DNA of 64,000 bases from Pseudonocardia sp. ICBG1293 (GCF_020131355.1 NZ_JAHLEL010000053.1:186001-250000), one strand, 5' to 3'. Numbered from the stretch's first letter, positions 22,217 to 33,698 are shown. Translations and numbers: made by a program. Notes: generated from the sequence alone by a model not told the origin.

Positions 22217-23025
22217 GCGGCCCCCAGCCGGACGACGACGGGGGCGTGGTCGGAGAAGCGCCGGTCGTGCGCGGGCGCCCGGTCCACGACGGCCTCGTGC
22301 GCCGCGTCGGCGAGCCCGGGGGTGGTGAGCAGGTGGTCGATCCGCCACCCGGCGTCGTTGTCGAAGGCCCGCCCGCGGTAGCTCCACCACGAGTACGGCC
22401 CGTCGACGCCAGGGTGCCGCTCGCGGACCACGTCGCGCCAGCCGTGCTCGAGCAGCTTCGCGAACCACTCCCGCTCGTGCGGCAGGAACCCGGAGCTGCG
22501 CCGGTTCCCGCGCCAGTTGCGCAGGTCCAGCTCGGTGGGGGCGATGTTCCAGTCCCCGCCGACGACCATCTGCCGCCCGGTGGCGGCGCACCGGTCGAAC
22601 GCGGTGCGCAGGTGGTCGCCGAACGCGGCGCAGAACGCGTCCTTGGCGTCCTGCTTCGGGGTGCCCGCCTCGCCCTTGGGCAGGTACAGCGAGGCCACGG
22701 TGAGCCCGCCGGGCAGGTCGACCTCCAGGTAGCGCCCGTCGAGGTCGGTGGTGGGATCGCCGAGGCCGATCCGCACCGCCTCGGGCTCCTCGCGACTCAG
22801 CACGGCGACGCCGTTGCGGCCCTTCGCCGTCATCGACGGGGCCAGGCGCAGGTGCCAGCCGCCCTGGTCGAGCGCCGAGCGGAAGGCGTCCGGCAGCTCG
22901 TCGGGCCGGGCCCGGACCTCCTGCAGGCAGACCGCCCGCGCGTCGGTCGCCGCCAGCCACTCCAGCAGCCCCTTGGTGGCGGCCGCACGGACGCCGTTGA
23001 CGTTGACCGTGGCGAGCGCGTTCAC
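22213..23025 (-). CDS. xthA: Exodeoxyribonuclease III family AP endonuclease
   Basis: A 270-residue member of the exonuclease-endonuclease-phosphatase superfamily that cuts at abasic sites during base excision repair. Diagnostic motifs: NVNGVRAA at the N-terminus, CLQEVR (metal-binding Glu, about residue 35), GGDWNIAPTELD (about 148-159) and the C-terminal SDHAPV catalytic triad segment (about 258). The GTG at 23025 follows TAGGTGGC. The gene overlaps the downstream pseudokinase gene by four bases. Confidence 0.93.
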   Translation of the reverse strand: MNALATVNVNGVRAAATKGLLEWLAATDARAVCLQEVRARPDELPDAFRSALDQGGWHLRLAPSMTAKGRNGVAVLSREEPEAVRIGLGDPTTDLDGRYLEVDLPGGLTVASLYLPKGEAGTPKQDAKDAFCAAFGDHLRTAFDRCAATGRQMVVGGDWNIAPTELDLRNWRGNRRSSGFLPHEREWFAKLLEHGWRDVVRERHPGVDGPYSWWSYRGRAFDNDAGWRIDHLLTTPGLADAAHEAVVDRAPAHDRRFSDHAPVVVRLGAA

Positions 23026-23068
23026 GCCACCTACTGTGCCGCACCCATGATCACGCTGCGCGACGGGT

Positions 23069-23398
23069 TCAGCACCGGCTGCCGGAGGTCGCGGCGACGG
23101 AGTCGACCGGGACCCACTGGTTCTGCTCGGTGAGCTTGCGGAAGCCGCCGTCGACGATGGTGTCGGCCGCGATCTCGGTCCCGGCCGGCAGCGTGCGCAC
23201 CGGCGCCGCCGAGTCACCCGGCGCCGAGCGCACCGTCACCGCCTCGCCCTGCACGACGACGCGGCAGCCGGTCGTCTCCAGGTTGCCGGTCACCCCGCCG
23301 TAGGCGAGCGCGACCACGGTCAGGCCGACGCCGATGAGCCCGACCAGCGGCCAGCCCCTCAGGATCGACTTCCGGGTGAGCCCGAAGACCTTCGCCAC
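23069..23398 (-). CDS. SH3-domain-like membrane protein
   Basis: A 109-residue protein with a basic cytoplasmic start (VAKVFGLTRKSILRG), one membrane helix (about residues 17-38, PLVGLIGVGLTVVALAYGG) and an extracytoplasmic bacterial SH3-like fold (VQGEAVTVRSAPGDSAAPVRTLPAGTEI...QWVPVDS). Two Cys residues (one early in the domain, one at the C-terminus) could form a disulfide. SH3b domains often bind cell-wall peptides; no ligand is evident. GTG 23398 is preceded by GGGAGG. It lies upstream of xthA on the same strand. Confidence 0.8.
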   Translation of the reverse strand: MAKVFGLTRKSILRGWPLVGLIGVGLTVVALAYGGVTGNLETTGCRVVVQGEAVTVRSAPGDSAAPVRTLPAGTEIAADTIVDGGFRKLTEQNQWVPVDSVAATSGSRC

Positions 23399-23518
23399 CG
23401 TGGTTTCCTCCCGCCGAGCGCCGCCGCCGTCCACGGTAGCCGGTCCGCGGCCACGACCTCGACCGTCGTGGGGTGTCGGACCGGTTACTCCTGCGGGCGT
23501 GCGGGGCCGGTCAACAGA

Positions 23519-23524
23519 TAGCGT
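23519..23524 (+). promoter_or_regulatory. Candidate -10 element for icd
   Basis: TAGCGT fits the actinobacterial TAnnnT -10 pattern and lies about 130 bases before the icd ATG, giving a leader of roughly 125 bases. No clear -35 hexamer is visible. Confidence 0.35.
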
Positions 23525-23656
23525 GTGGCGCAGTCAGCGGGTCGCCGCGCCGGGGACCCCGGCCCGGTCGTCCCGGGCCCGTCCGCCGGCGCCGTCGCGA
23601 CCCGCTCGCTGGACACGGCAGCACACACGACGAGCCGAGGCAGGCCTGAGGACGCG

Positions 23657-25885
<2,229 letters not shown>

Positions 25886-25895
25886 TCCCGCACCG

Positions 25896-25935
25896 CGACG
25901 GCCCGTCCTCCCGATCCCGGGTGGGCGGGCCGTCG
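25896..25935. terminator. Hairpin between convergent icd and DUF2252 genes
   Basis: CGACGGCCCG at 25896-25905 pairs perfectly with CGGGCCGTCG at 25926-25935; the stem can extend inward by two G-C pairs plus a wobble. Confidence 0.7.
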
Positions 25936-25940
25936 TCGTG

Positions 25941-27254
25941 TCAGGCCGAGCTCACGCCCGGGATGCGCCCGGAGCGGAAGGCCTCCACGAACAGCGCACC
26001 GTCCGCGCGCACCGTCCGCGCGTAGTCGTGGGCGAACTCCACCACCCATTCCACGAACGCGTCCTCGGCCCCGGCGGTGCGGGCGGCGACCGCCTCCTCG
26101 ACGCGGAAGTCGACCAGCGCGTGGTCGGCGTCGGCGTCGGCCACGCAGTGGATCTTCGCGGTGGCCCGGCCCAGGTCCACGACGACCGGCGCGATCTCGT
26201 CGGGCTCGGTCAGCTCCGACCAGTCCAGGTCGGCCTCGTAGGGCGAGACCTCGGCGACGACGAACCCGACGCCGTCGAGCTCGGTCCAGCCCAGCATCGG
26301 GTCGGCGTGCGCCTGCAGCGCCCGCTGCGACAGCGCGGTCCGGTGTCCGTGGTGGCGGAACGCCGCGGTCACCCGCCCGTCGGTGACCACCCGCGAGGGC
26401 GCGGCCACGTTGCCCTGCTTCATCGACACGACGATGTCGTTGTCCAGCGCCTGGTTCAGCCCCTCGACCAGCACCGTGTACGTCGGCAGCCCGGCGCTGC
26501 CGATGCCCACGCCGGAGCGCCCGGCGACGTCCTTGACGGTGTAGGCGACGCCGCGGTGGCGCCGGGACTCCGGGATCGTGGCCACGTAGGCCTCGAACGC
26601 GGTGGTGACCGCGGCCTTCTCGTCGTCGTCGAGGGTGCGGACACCGGGGCCGGCACGCAGGATCCGGTCGAAGCCCTCGGTCTCGGTGACCGCGTCGAGC
26701 AGCCCGACCCGGGTCCGGGTGCGCGCGGTCTGCAGGACCTGGTGGACCGGGCCGTCGGTGGTGTCCAGACGCAGCGAGAACGCGTCGTCGTCGCGGTCGG
26801 CGAAGTGCCGCACCTGGGCCAGGTAGCTGCGGCAGTAGTCCTCGACGAGCGCCGACAGCGACCGGTCGGACAGCGCCTTGCGCCAGCCGAGCAGGCACAG
26901 ACTGGCCGCGAACCGGGTGACGTCCCAGGTCCAGTGGCCGAGATAGGCCTCGTCGAAGTCGTTGACGTCGAAGACGAGCACGCCGTCGCCGTCCATGTAG
27001 GTGCCGAAGTTCTCGGCGTGCAGGTCGCCCTGGATCCACACCCGGCTGGTGCGGTCGTCGACCCAGGGGTCCTCGCGACGGGCGACGTCGTCGTAGAACA
27101 GGCAGGCGCTGCCCCGGTAGAAGGCGAACGGATCGGCGGCCATCTTGCGGAACTTGGTCCGGAACGCCGACGGGTCGGCCGCCATCAGGTCGTCGACCGC
27201 GATGACCAGGGTGTCGACGATGTGGCCGCTGCGGTCGGTCATGGCGGCGATCAT
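25941..27254 (-). CDS. DUF2252 protein (kinase-like phosphotransferase fold)
   Basis: A 437-residue cytosolic protein. Signatures are RKMAADPFAFYRGSACLFY near the N-terminus, WIQGDLHAENFGTY (about 92-105) and VFDVNDFDEAYLGHWTWDVTRFAAS (about 111-135), which mimic the catalytic-loop HGDLHxxN and metal-binding D of aminoglycoside-phosphotransferase/protein-kinase-like enzymes. The substrate is unknown. It also has MKQGNVAAPSRVV and an acidic C-terminal region. ATG 27254 (MIAAMTDRSG) and ATG 27242 are in frame; neither has a strong ribosome binding site. Confidence 0.88.
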   Translation of the reverse strand: MIAAMTDRSGHIVDTLVIAVDDLMAADPSAFRTKFRKMAADPFAFYRGSACLFYDDVARREDPWVDDRTSRVWIQGDLHAENFGTYMDGDGVLVFDVNDFDEAYLGHWTWDVTRFAASLCLLGWRKALSDRSLSALVEDYCRSYLAQVRHFADRDDDAFSLRLDTTDGPVHQVLQTARTRTRVGLLDAVTETEGFDRILRAGPGVRTLDDDEKAAVTTAFEAYVATIPESRRHRGVAYTVKDVAGRSGVGIGSAGLPTYTVLVEGLNQALDNDIVVSMKQGNVAAPSRVVTDGRVTAAFRHHGHRTALSQRALQAHADPMLGWTELDGVGFVVAEVSPYEADLDWSELTEPDEIAPVVVDLGRATAKIHCVADADADHALVDFRVEEAVAARTAGAEDAFVEWVVEFAHDYARTVRADGALFVEAFRSGRIPGVSSA

Positions 27255-27433
27255 GCTCGCGGACGGTGCGCGCGGCGACCCCCGTCCGTGGGGACGCCGC
27301 CGCACCCGGCACCGCCGACCGGGTGGCGGCGGGGCCGTCGTTGCGATCAACGGGTGATCAACCGGCTCACCGTGGGCGACATCACGCAACCCGTCCGGAG
27401 CAACCCCGGTCCCGTCGCGAACGTACCCACCGG

Positions 27434-27462
27434 TAGACTCCCGGCAGCGATGATCATTATCA
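27434..27462 (+). promoter_or_regulatory. Candidate promoter with Fur-family-like box
   Basis: A TAGACT -10-like hexamer (27434-27439) is followed by GATGATCATTATC (27449-27461). That run differs at one base from the last 13 bases of the classical Fur box (GATAATGATAATCATTATC) and resembles Zur boxes read on the other strand. The stretch is conspicuously AT-rich for this sequence. It overlaps the ATG of the small gene at 27450. Confidence 0.35.
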
Positions 27463-27647
27463 CTCCGTCCCGCCGCACCGTGCCGCCCGGCGACCTGCCC
27501 GCCCGGCCGGGCCGTTCCGCGCGCGCGACCAGCACCGGCCCCGGGCGACCCGGCAGCAAGCGGCCCGCCGGCCCGCGCAGGCCTCCGACCCGGCGCCCGG
27601 CGGGCCCGGAGACGACCGGCGGCTCCCGCAGCCGGGCGCTCAGCTGA
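27450..27647 (+). CDS. Possible small basic Pro/Arg-rich protein, 65 residues
   Basis: An open frame beginning MIIITPSRRTVPPGDLPARP and ending SRSRALS, with 13 or more Arg/Lys residues and many Pro/Gly. There is no recognisable domain, signal peptide or membrane segment. A -10-like TAGACT ends 10 bases before the ATG, so a very short leader is possible; there is no strong ribosome binding site. The 3' end overlaps the convergent DUF3017 gene by eight bases. It may be non-coding; the upstream AT-rich box is the main reason to keep it. Confidence 0.3.
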   Translation: MIIITPSRRTVPPGDLPARPGRSARATSTGPGRPGSKRPAGPRRPPTRRPAGPETTGGSRSRALS

Positions 27648-27948
27648 TCGTCAGCGAGCCCTGGGTGATCGTCAGCGCCAGCAGCAGGACGACGACACCG
27701 AACCCGCCGTACACCAGCGCGTCGGCGTAGCGGCCGCGGATCGCGAGCAACCCGACCCGGTCCGGCGGCAGCGCCACCCGCAGGCCCGCGGCGACGAGCA
27801 TCGCCACCGCCAGCGCCGCCGACCCCTCGCGCCAGTGCTCGGTGACCACCCGCTGCAGGCCGACCAGGGAGATGCCCAGGACGACGAGCAGCGGCCAGTG
27901 CGCCCGCAGCCGCGCCCGCAGGCCGTGCCCGGAGCGGGTTGCCACCAT
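27640..27948 (-). CDS. DUF3017 membrane protein
   Basis: About 102 residues with a basic N-terminus and three hydrophobic segments (WPLLVVLGISLVGLQRVV, GSAALAVAMLVAAGLRVAL, ALVYGGFGVVVLLLALTI). DUF3017 proteins typically sit directly behind folD in actinobacteria, as here (48 bases). The conserved LPPDRVGLLAIRGRYADALVYGG segment supports the family. ATG 27948 and an adjacent GTG 27951 are both possible starts. Function unknown. Confidence 0.83.
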   Translation of the reverse strand: MVATRSGHGLRARLRAHWPLLVVLGISLVGLQRVVTEHWREGSAALAVAMLVAAGLRVALPPDRVGLLAIRGRYADALVYGGFGVVVLLLALTITQGSLTIS

Positions 27949-27996
27949 CACCGCACCCCGCCGGCCGTCACGCCGGGACGTGCCCGGTCGCGGTGC

Positions 27997-28851
27997 TCAC
28001 GCCGACACGCTGCGTTCGCTGGCTTCCACGACGTTGGTCAGCAGCATCCCGCGGGTCATCGGTCCGACGCCGCCCGGCATCGGCGCCAGCAGGCCGGCGA
28101 CCTCGGCCACCTCGGGCGCCACGTCCCCGACCAGCCCCAGGTCGGTACGCGTGACGCCGACGTCGAGCACCGCGGCACCCGGCTTGATCTGGTCGGCGGT
28201 GATGAGCCCGGCCCGCCCCGCCGCCGCGACGACGACGTCGGCCTCTCGCAGGTGCGCCGTCAGGTCCCGGGTGCCGGTGTGGCACAGGGTGACGGTCGCG
28301 TTCTCCGAGCGACGGGTCAGCAGCAGCCCCAGCGGGCGCCCGACCGTGACGCCACGACCCACGACGACGACCCGTGCCCCGTCCAGCCCGACGCCGAACC
28401 GGCGGCACAGCTCGACGATCCCGCGCGGGGTGCACGGCAGCGGACCCGGCTCGCCCAGCACCAGGCGGCCCAGGTTGGTCGGGTGCAGACCGTCGGCGTC
28501 CTTGCCCGGGTCGACCCGCTCCAGTGCGGCACCGGAGTCCAGGCCGTCCGGCAGCGGGAGCTGCACGATGAACCCGGTGCAGGTCGGGTCGGCGTTCAGC
28601 TCGTCGATGACGTCCTCGACCTGGGCCTGGCTCGCATCGGCGGGGAGCTCGCGCTGCAGCGAGGTGATCCCGACCTTGGCGCAGTCGCGGTGCTTGCCGC
28701 GTACGTAGGCGTGCGAGCCCGGGTCGTCACCGACCAGGACCGTGCCCAGGCCGGGGGTCACCCCGGCGGCGGCCAGCTTCTCGACACGACCCCGCAGGTC
28801 GTCGAGCAGCTCCGCCAAGGTCGCCCTGCCGTCCATCACGCGTGCGCTCAC
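27997..28851 (-). CDS. folD: Bifunctional methylenetetrahydrofolate dehydrogenase/cyclohydrolase
   Basis: FolD interconverts 5,10-methylene-, methenyl- and 10-formyl-tetrahydrofolate, supplying the formyl donor used by PurN and PurH encoded about 10 kb away. The 284-residue protein has [27 protein letters not shown] with the catalytic Lys (about residues 38-62), [13 protein letters not shown], the Rossmann motif [17 protein letters not shown] (about 162-178) and the family signature [15 protein letters not shown] (about 257-271). GTG 28851 follows GAGAGGAT. Confidence 0.97.
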   Translation of the reverse strand: MSARVMDGRATLAELLDDLRGRVEKLAAAGVTPGLGTVLVGDDPGSHAYVRGKHRDCAKVGITSLQRELPADASQAQVEDVIDELNADPTCTGFIVQLPLPDGLDSGAALERVDPGKDADGLHPTNLGRLVLGEPGPLPCTPRGIVELCRRFGVGLDGARVVVVGRGVTVGRPLGLLLTRRSENATVTLCHTGTRDLTAHLREADVVVAAAGRAGLITADQIKPGAAVLDVGVTRTDLGLVGDVAPEVAEVAGLLAPMPGGVGPMTRGMLLTNVVEASERSVSA

Positions 28852-29080
28852 CCGGGCATCCTCTCAGGTCCCGCGGGGGCCGGTCGAACCTGACCGAAGG
28901 AGGCGTACGTGTCCCGCAGGTAGGGGGCACCGCCCCCGCGACCTGCGACGACGGGCCGGCTGCGTGCGACCGGGGTACAGGTCGGGGTCTGGTCGTACGG
29001 AGGGGCGAAAAACGATCTCCGCGAGAGCAGAATCACACCGCCGGTGCACGACCGGTCACGAACTCGACGAGGAGTTTTCC

Positions 29081-29746
29081 ATGAGCGTGGAGAGCGACAC
29101 CGCGGGGGCGCAGGCCGCTGCTGCCCCGCCCGCCCCGGCCGCGGCCCCGGCGGCCAACCCGGCCCTGATGGGCCTGATCACCTTCCTGCCGTCCGGCATC
29201 ACGCTGGGCCTGTGGTTCGTGGGCTACCTGGACACCACCGCGCTTCCCGGCGGCATGATCCCGATCGTGACGTTCTCGGCGGGCCTGTTCCTGCTGCTGT
29301 CGGCGATGGTCGCGCTGCGCGTCGGGGACAGCGTCACCGCGGCGATCTTCGGTGTCTTCTCCGCGTTCTGGACCAGCTTCGGCGTGCTGCTCATGGCCCT
29401 GAACAACGGCTGGATCATCGACGCCGGCACCGGGCAGGCCCTGTCCACCGAACAGGTCGGGTCGATCCAGTCGACCTACCTGCTCTCGTTCACCCTGGTG
29501 TTCGTGCTGCTGACCCTGGCCACCCTGCGGCTGCCGCTGATGTTCACGATCGGCTTCGTGCTCGTCGACATCACCTTCGTGCTGGCCTACATCGGCGTGA
29601 CCGCGGGCAACGCGGGCCTGTTCCCGATCGCCGGGATCACGACGTTCGCGTTCTGCATCGTGTTCGCCTACATCCTGTTCGACGCGTTCGGCCAGACGCT
29701 GGGCGGACGTGCGATGTCGATGGGTGGGCCGCTCGTCAAGTCCTGA
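29081..29746 (+). CDS. GPR1/FUN34/YaaH (SatP-like) acetate/succinate transporter family protein
   Basis: A 221-residue protein with an Ala/Pro-rich N-terminus followed by six membrane helices. ANPALMGLITFLPSGITLGLWFVGYL at residues 26-51 resembles the family signature NPAPLGL-type opening, and the fold matches acetate uptake porters of the AceTr family. ATG 29081 follows GAGGAGTT. It is a monocistronic gene divergent from folD. Substrate acetate is a family inference. Confidence 0.8.
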   Translation: MSVESDTAGAQAAAAPPAPAAAPAANPALMGLITFLPSGITLGLWFVGYLDTTALPGGMIPIVTFSAGLFLLLSAMVALRVGDSVTAAIFGVFSAFWTSFGVLLMALNNGWIIDAGTGQALSTEQVGSIQSTYLLSFTLVFVLLTLATLRLPLMFTIGFVLVDITFVLAYIGVTAGNAGLFPIAGITTFAFCIVFAYILFDAFGQTLGGRAMSMGGPLVKS

Positions 29747-29762
29747 CCCCGTCGCGACCGCC

Positions 29763-29795
29763 CGCAGGCCCCGCCGGTCCCCGGTGGGGCCTGCG
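29763..29795. terminator. Long hairpin between convergent transporter and dnaE2 genes
   Basis: CGCAGGCCCC (29763-29772) pairs with GGGGCCTGCG (29786-29795). Inside, CCGG pairs with CCGG after one G-T wobble, leaving a 3-base loop, so the stem is about 15 base pairs. Confidence 0.8.
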
Positions 29796-29897
29796 GCGCG
29801 CGGTTCTGGTCCGGGGACCTGCCGGTCACGGGGTCGCGGGTCCCCGCGGCCGTGGGGCCCGGCGGGCGTGGACCCGGAGGGGGCGCGGGCGGGACGG

Positions 29898-32800
29898 TCA
29901 GCGGAAGTCCCGGGACGCCACCTTCACCGCGAGCGGCATCCGCTGCAGCCGGTCGGCCAGCAGGTTCAGCACGCCCTCCGGGCTGCGTTCGAGCCTGCCC
30001 CGGACCAGCAGCGCCGCGCTGCCCAGCGCCACCGACCGGTAGCGCGCCCACAGCCCCTCCGAGCAGGTCACGTTCAGCATCCCGGACTCGTCCTCGAGGT
30101 TCACGAACGTCACCCCGCGCGCCGTCGCGGGTCGCTGGCGGTGGGTGACCAGTCCCCCGACCAGCACCCGGGCCGGAGCGTCCGGGCCGGCGCGACGGCC
30201 GACCTCGTCGAGCCGGTCGATCCGGACCGCGCCGAGCGCGTCGAGGTCGGCACGCAGGTGCTGCACCGGGTGGCTGTCCGGGGAGACGCCGGTGGCCCAG
30301 ACGTCGGAGACGGTCAGCTCCGCCGCGGTCATCCCCGGCAGCGCCGGCGCCTCGAACCCGACGGCGGTCCCCGGCAGGTGCTCGGGTCGCACCCCCGCGA
30401 CGACCCCCGCCGCCCACAGCGCCTCCCGCCGCTGCACCCCGAAGCAGCCGAACGCACCCGCCGTGGCCAGGGCCTCGGCCTGCGGGCCGGTCAGCCGGAC
30501 CCGGCGGGCCAGGTCGGGCAGGTCGGCGAACGGGCCCGCCGCCGCGCGCTCGGCGTCGATCGCGGTCGCCAGGTCCTGCCCGACCGTGCGCACCCCCGCC
30601 AGACCGAGCCGGACCGCCCAGCCCCCGGTGCTCGGGTCGTCCGGCTCCAGCACGGCGTCGGCCCGGCCGGCGTTGACGTCGGGACGGTGCACCCGCACCC
30701 CGTGCCTGCGGGCGTCGGCCACCAGCGACTGCGGCGAGTAGAACCCCATCGGCTGGGCGTTGAGCAGGCCCGCGCAGAACGCCGCCGGGTGGTAGAGCTT
30801 GAACCACGCCGAGTAGTAGACGAGCGCGGCGAAGCTGATCGAGTGGCTCTCCGGGAACCCGAAGTTCGCGAAGGCCAGCATCTTGGCGAAGATCCGCTCG
30901 GCGAGCTCGCCGGTGATCCCGTTCGCGGCCATCCCGGCGTAGAAGCGCCCGCGCAGCCGTTCCATCCGCTCGGTGGACCGCTTGGAGCCCATCGCCCGGC
31001 GCAGCTCGTCGGCCTCCGACGCGGTGAACCCCGCGACGTCGACCGCGATCTGCATCATCTGCTCCTGGAACAGCGGGATGCCCAGCGTCTTGTCCAGCGC
31101 GGGTCGCAGCAGGTGGTGGTCGTGCTCCCAGGTCTCCAACCCGTTGCGCCGCCGGATGTAGGGGTGCACCGAGCCACCCTGGATCGGCCCCGGCCGGATC
31201 AGCGCCACCTCGACGACGAGGTCGTAGAACTCGCGCGGGCGCAGCCGGGGCAGGGTGGCCATCTGGGCGCGGGACTCCACCTGGAACACCCCGACCGAGT
31301 CGGCGCGCGACAGCATCGCGTAGACCTCCGGGTCGGACTCGCCGATCGCGTGCAGCTCGATCCGCTCGCCGGTGACGGTCGCGACCAGGTCCACCATCAG
31401 GTGCAGCGCGGTGAGCATGCCCAGGCCGAGCAGGTCGAACTTCACCAGCCCGGCGGCGGCGCAGTCCTCCTTGTCCCACTGCACGACGGTCCGGTCGGCC
31501 ATCCGCGCCCACTCCACCGGGACGACCTCGGACACCGGCCGGTCACAGATGACCATGCCGCCGGAGTGGATGCCCAGGTGCCGGGGTGCGCCCATCAGCT
31601 GCCCGGCCAGGTCCAGCAGCAGCGGCGGCATCTCCTGCGGCAGCTCGCTCGCCTCCAGCGCGTGCCAGCGTTCGACGCGCCGGCTCCAGGCGTCCTGCTG
31701 GCCGGGTGAGAACCCGAGCGCGCGGGCGGTGTCGCGGACCGCCGACCGCGGCCGGTAGGTGATGACGTTCGCGACCTGCGCGGCGAACAGCCGCCCGTAG
31801 CGGCGGTAGACGTACTGGATCGCCTCCTCGCGGCGGCCGGACTCGATGTCGAGGTCGATGTCGGGGTAGCCGTCGCGGTCCGGGGACAGGAACCGCTCGA
31901 ACAGCAGCCCGTGCCGGACCGCGTCGACGTTGGTGATCCCCAGCGCGTAGCAGACCGCCGAGTTCGCGGCCGAGCCCCGACCCTGGCAGAAGATGTTCGA
32001 CCGCCGGCAGAAGTCGACGATGTCGTGGACGATCAGGAAGTAGCCGGGGAAGTTCTTCGCCTCGATGATCTCCAGCTCACGCTGCACGGTGTGCGCCGCG
32101 AACGGATTCTCGTCACGGCTGCCATAACGCTCCATCCGGCCGCGTTCGGTCAGGACCCGCAGCCAGGTCGTCTCGGTGTGCCCGGGTGGGACGTCGAACG
32201 GCGGCAGGTCCGGCGCCACCAGGTGCAGCTCGAAGGCCAGCTCCCGGCCCAGCTCCGCCGCACGCCGCACCGCACCGGGGTGACGCTCGTCGAACCGCAG
32301 GGCCATCTCCCGCCCCGAGCGCAGGTGCGCGGTACCCGCCGCGGGCAGCCAGGGGTCGATCTCGTCGAGGCTGCGCCGGGCCCGCACCGCGGCGACGGTC
32401 GCGGCCAGCGGGGCCCGGTCGGGGGTGGCGTAGTGCGCGCCCGTCGTCGCCACCGTCGCGACGCCGGCCCGCTCGGCCAGCACGTCGTTGCGCTCGGTGT
32501 CGCCGGGCTCGCCGGACACGGTCAGCTCGACCCGCACGTTCTCCACGCCGAAGCGCGCGACCAGCCGGTCCAGCTCCGCGGCGGCGGCCGCCGGGCCCGA
32601 CCGCTCCAGGGCGCGGCGCACCGCACCCTTGCGGCAGCCGGTCAGCACGACGACCTTCCCCGCGGTGTCGGCGACGACCTCGTCCGGGTCGTAGACCGGG
32701 CGCCCCTTCTCCCCGCCACGCATCTGCGCCGTCGAGATGGTGCGACACAGCGCGCGGTAGCCGTCGGGCCCGCGGGCCAGCAGCAGCAGGTGCTCGCCCT

Positions 32801-33233
32801 CGGGGTCGGCGACGCCGTTCTGCGGGGCGGTCAGGCCGGTGCTCAGCTCGGCGCCGAACACCGTGCGCATCCCGAGCGCGCGCGCCGCCTCGGCGAACCG
32901 CACGACCCCGTACATGCCGTCGTGATCGGTGAGCGCGACCGCCTCCAGACCCAGCTCGGCGCCGCGTTCGACCAGCTCCTCCGGGGAGCTCGCACCGTCG
33001 AGGAAGCTGAAGTGCGAGTGGCAGTGCAGCTCGGCGTACGGCACGAGGCCGGGCCCCGCCGGATGGAGCAGGTCCTCGGGCGGCTCGTAGGGACCGCGGT
33101 GGGCGGACCAGGCGGGGGCGTCCCCGCCGTCGGCCTCCGGGCCGCCGCGCAGGTTCGCACCGTCGCGCGCGGGACGACCGGACAGCGCGCTCTCCAGCTC
33201 CGTCCAGGGGACGTCCGGGTTCTGCCAGCCCAC
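29898..33233 (-). CDS. dnaE2: Error-prone DNA polymerase III alpha subunit DnaE2
   Basis: DnaE2 is the SOS-induced C-family polymerase that, with ImuA' and ImuB, does translesion synthesis and damage-induced mutagenesis. The 1111-residue protein shows the PHP-domain motif HCHSHFSFLDGASSPEEL (about residues 70-87), the polymerase active-site region QGRGSAANSAVCYALGIT and PDIDLDIESGRREEAIQYVY, the helix-hairpin-helix region and a C-terminal OB fold. GTG 33233 (VGWQNPDVPWTELE) matches the usual DnaE2 start; a longer TTG start at 33254 would lie inside the LexA box and is unlikely. A perfect SOS box sits 14 bases upstream. Confidence 0.96.
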   Translation of the reverse strand: MGWQNPDVPWTELESALSGRPARDGANLRGGPEADGGDAPAWSAHRGPYEPPEDLLHPAGPGLVPYAELHCHSHFSFLDGASSPEELVERGAELGLEAVALTDHDGMYGVVRFAEAARALGMRTVFGAELSTGLTAPQNGVADPEGEHLLLLARGPDGYRALCRTISTAQMRGGEKGRPVYDPDEVVADTAGKVVVLTGCRKGAVRRALERSGPAAAAAELDRLVARFGVENVRVELTVSGEPGDTERNDVLAERAGVATVATTGAHYATPDRAPLAATVAAVRARRSLDEIDPWLPAAGTAHLRSGREMALRFDERHPGAVRRAAELGRELAFELHLVAPDLPPFDVPPGHTETTWLRVLTERGRMERYGSRDENPFAAHTVQRELEIIEAKNFPGYFLIVHDIVDFCRRSNIFCQGRGSAANSAVCYALGITNVDAVRHGLLFERFLSPDRDGYPDIDLDIESGRREEAIQYVYRRYGRLFAAQVANVITYRPRSAVRDTARALGFSPGQQDAWSRRVERWHALEASELPQEMPPLLLDLAGQLMGAPRHLGIHSGGMVICDRPVSEVVPVEWARMADRTVVQWDKEDCAAAGLVKFDLLGLGMLTALHLMVDLVATVTGERIELHAIGESDPEVYAMLSRADSVGVFQVESRAQMATLPRLRPREFYDLVVEVALIRPGPIQGGSVHPYIRRRNGLETWEHDHHLLRPALDKTLGIPLFQEQMMQIAVDVAGFTASEADELRRAMGSKRSTERMERLRGRFYAGMAANGITGELAERIFAKMLAFANFGFPESHSISFAALVYYSAWFKLYHPAAFCAGLLNAQPMGFYSPQSLVADARRHGVRVHRPDVNAGRADAVLEPDDPSTGGWAVRLGLAGVRTVGQDLATAIDAERAAAGPFADLPDLARRVRLTGPQAEALATAGAFGCFGVQRREALWAAGVVAGVRPEHLPGTAVGFEAPALPGMTAAELTVSDVWATGVSPDSHPVQHLRADLDALGAVRIDRLDEVGRRAGPDAPARVLVGGLVTHRQRPATARGVTFVNLEDESGMLNVTCSEGLWARYRSVALGSAALLVRGRLERSPEGVLNLLADRLQRMPLAVKVASRDFR

Positions 33234-33246
33234 CCGGACAGCGTAC

Positions 33247-33262
33247 TCGAACAAGTGTTCGA
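33247..33262. promoter_or_regulatory. LexA (SOS) box of dnaE2
   Basis: TCGAACAAGTGTTCGA is an exact match to the actinobacterial TCGAAC-N4-GTTCGA consensus and lies just before the dnaE2 start, where LexA binding would block transcription until DNA damage. Confidence 0.92.
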
Positions 33263-33698
33263 ACGGGGAGTCGCGGACGGCGTCGCCGTGCGGGCCGGCC
33301 GGCTACTCCCCAGCGCCGGTCGGCCCCGCACGGCGGTCCGGGCTCCGGCGCGGCACACCGGCCGCTCCCCAGCGCCGGCCCGCGGGCCACCCGGACGTCT
33401 CCCTCCGGTGCCGGCAGGAGGTTCGTGGACCGCCCCGCCGACCTCTCCGAGTCCACCAGCCGAACCTGTGGAACGACTGAGACCCCGGTGTGGATCGACC
33501 GAGGATCGCCGCGGACGGGGCCGTACCGTCGTGTTCGTGACGCCGTGTCGTGATCGCCGGTTCACCGCACGGCCACGCCCGATGACGGATGCTGGTCCGA
33601 CGCCGCGGTGCCCGACCGGTACCGCGCACGCAGGAGGAGCGCCGGGCACCCGGCGCGGACGGGGCCCGGTACCGGGCCGGACGGCAGGGGTGGGCTCC
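33263..33698. other. 436-bp divergent intergenic region, dnaE2 / M28 peptidase
   Basis: No credible gene is seen. CTCCCCAGCGCCGG occurs twice (about 33305 and 33364), and the region must hold the promoters of both genes. The SOS box is at its left edge. Confidence 0.5.

Noticed and set aside
33234-33254. TTG start for dnaE2 at 33254
   Set aside because: It lies inside the SOS box; the GTG at 33233 gives the usual N-terminus.
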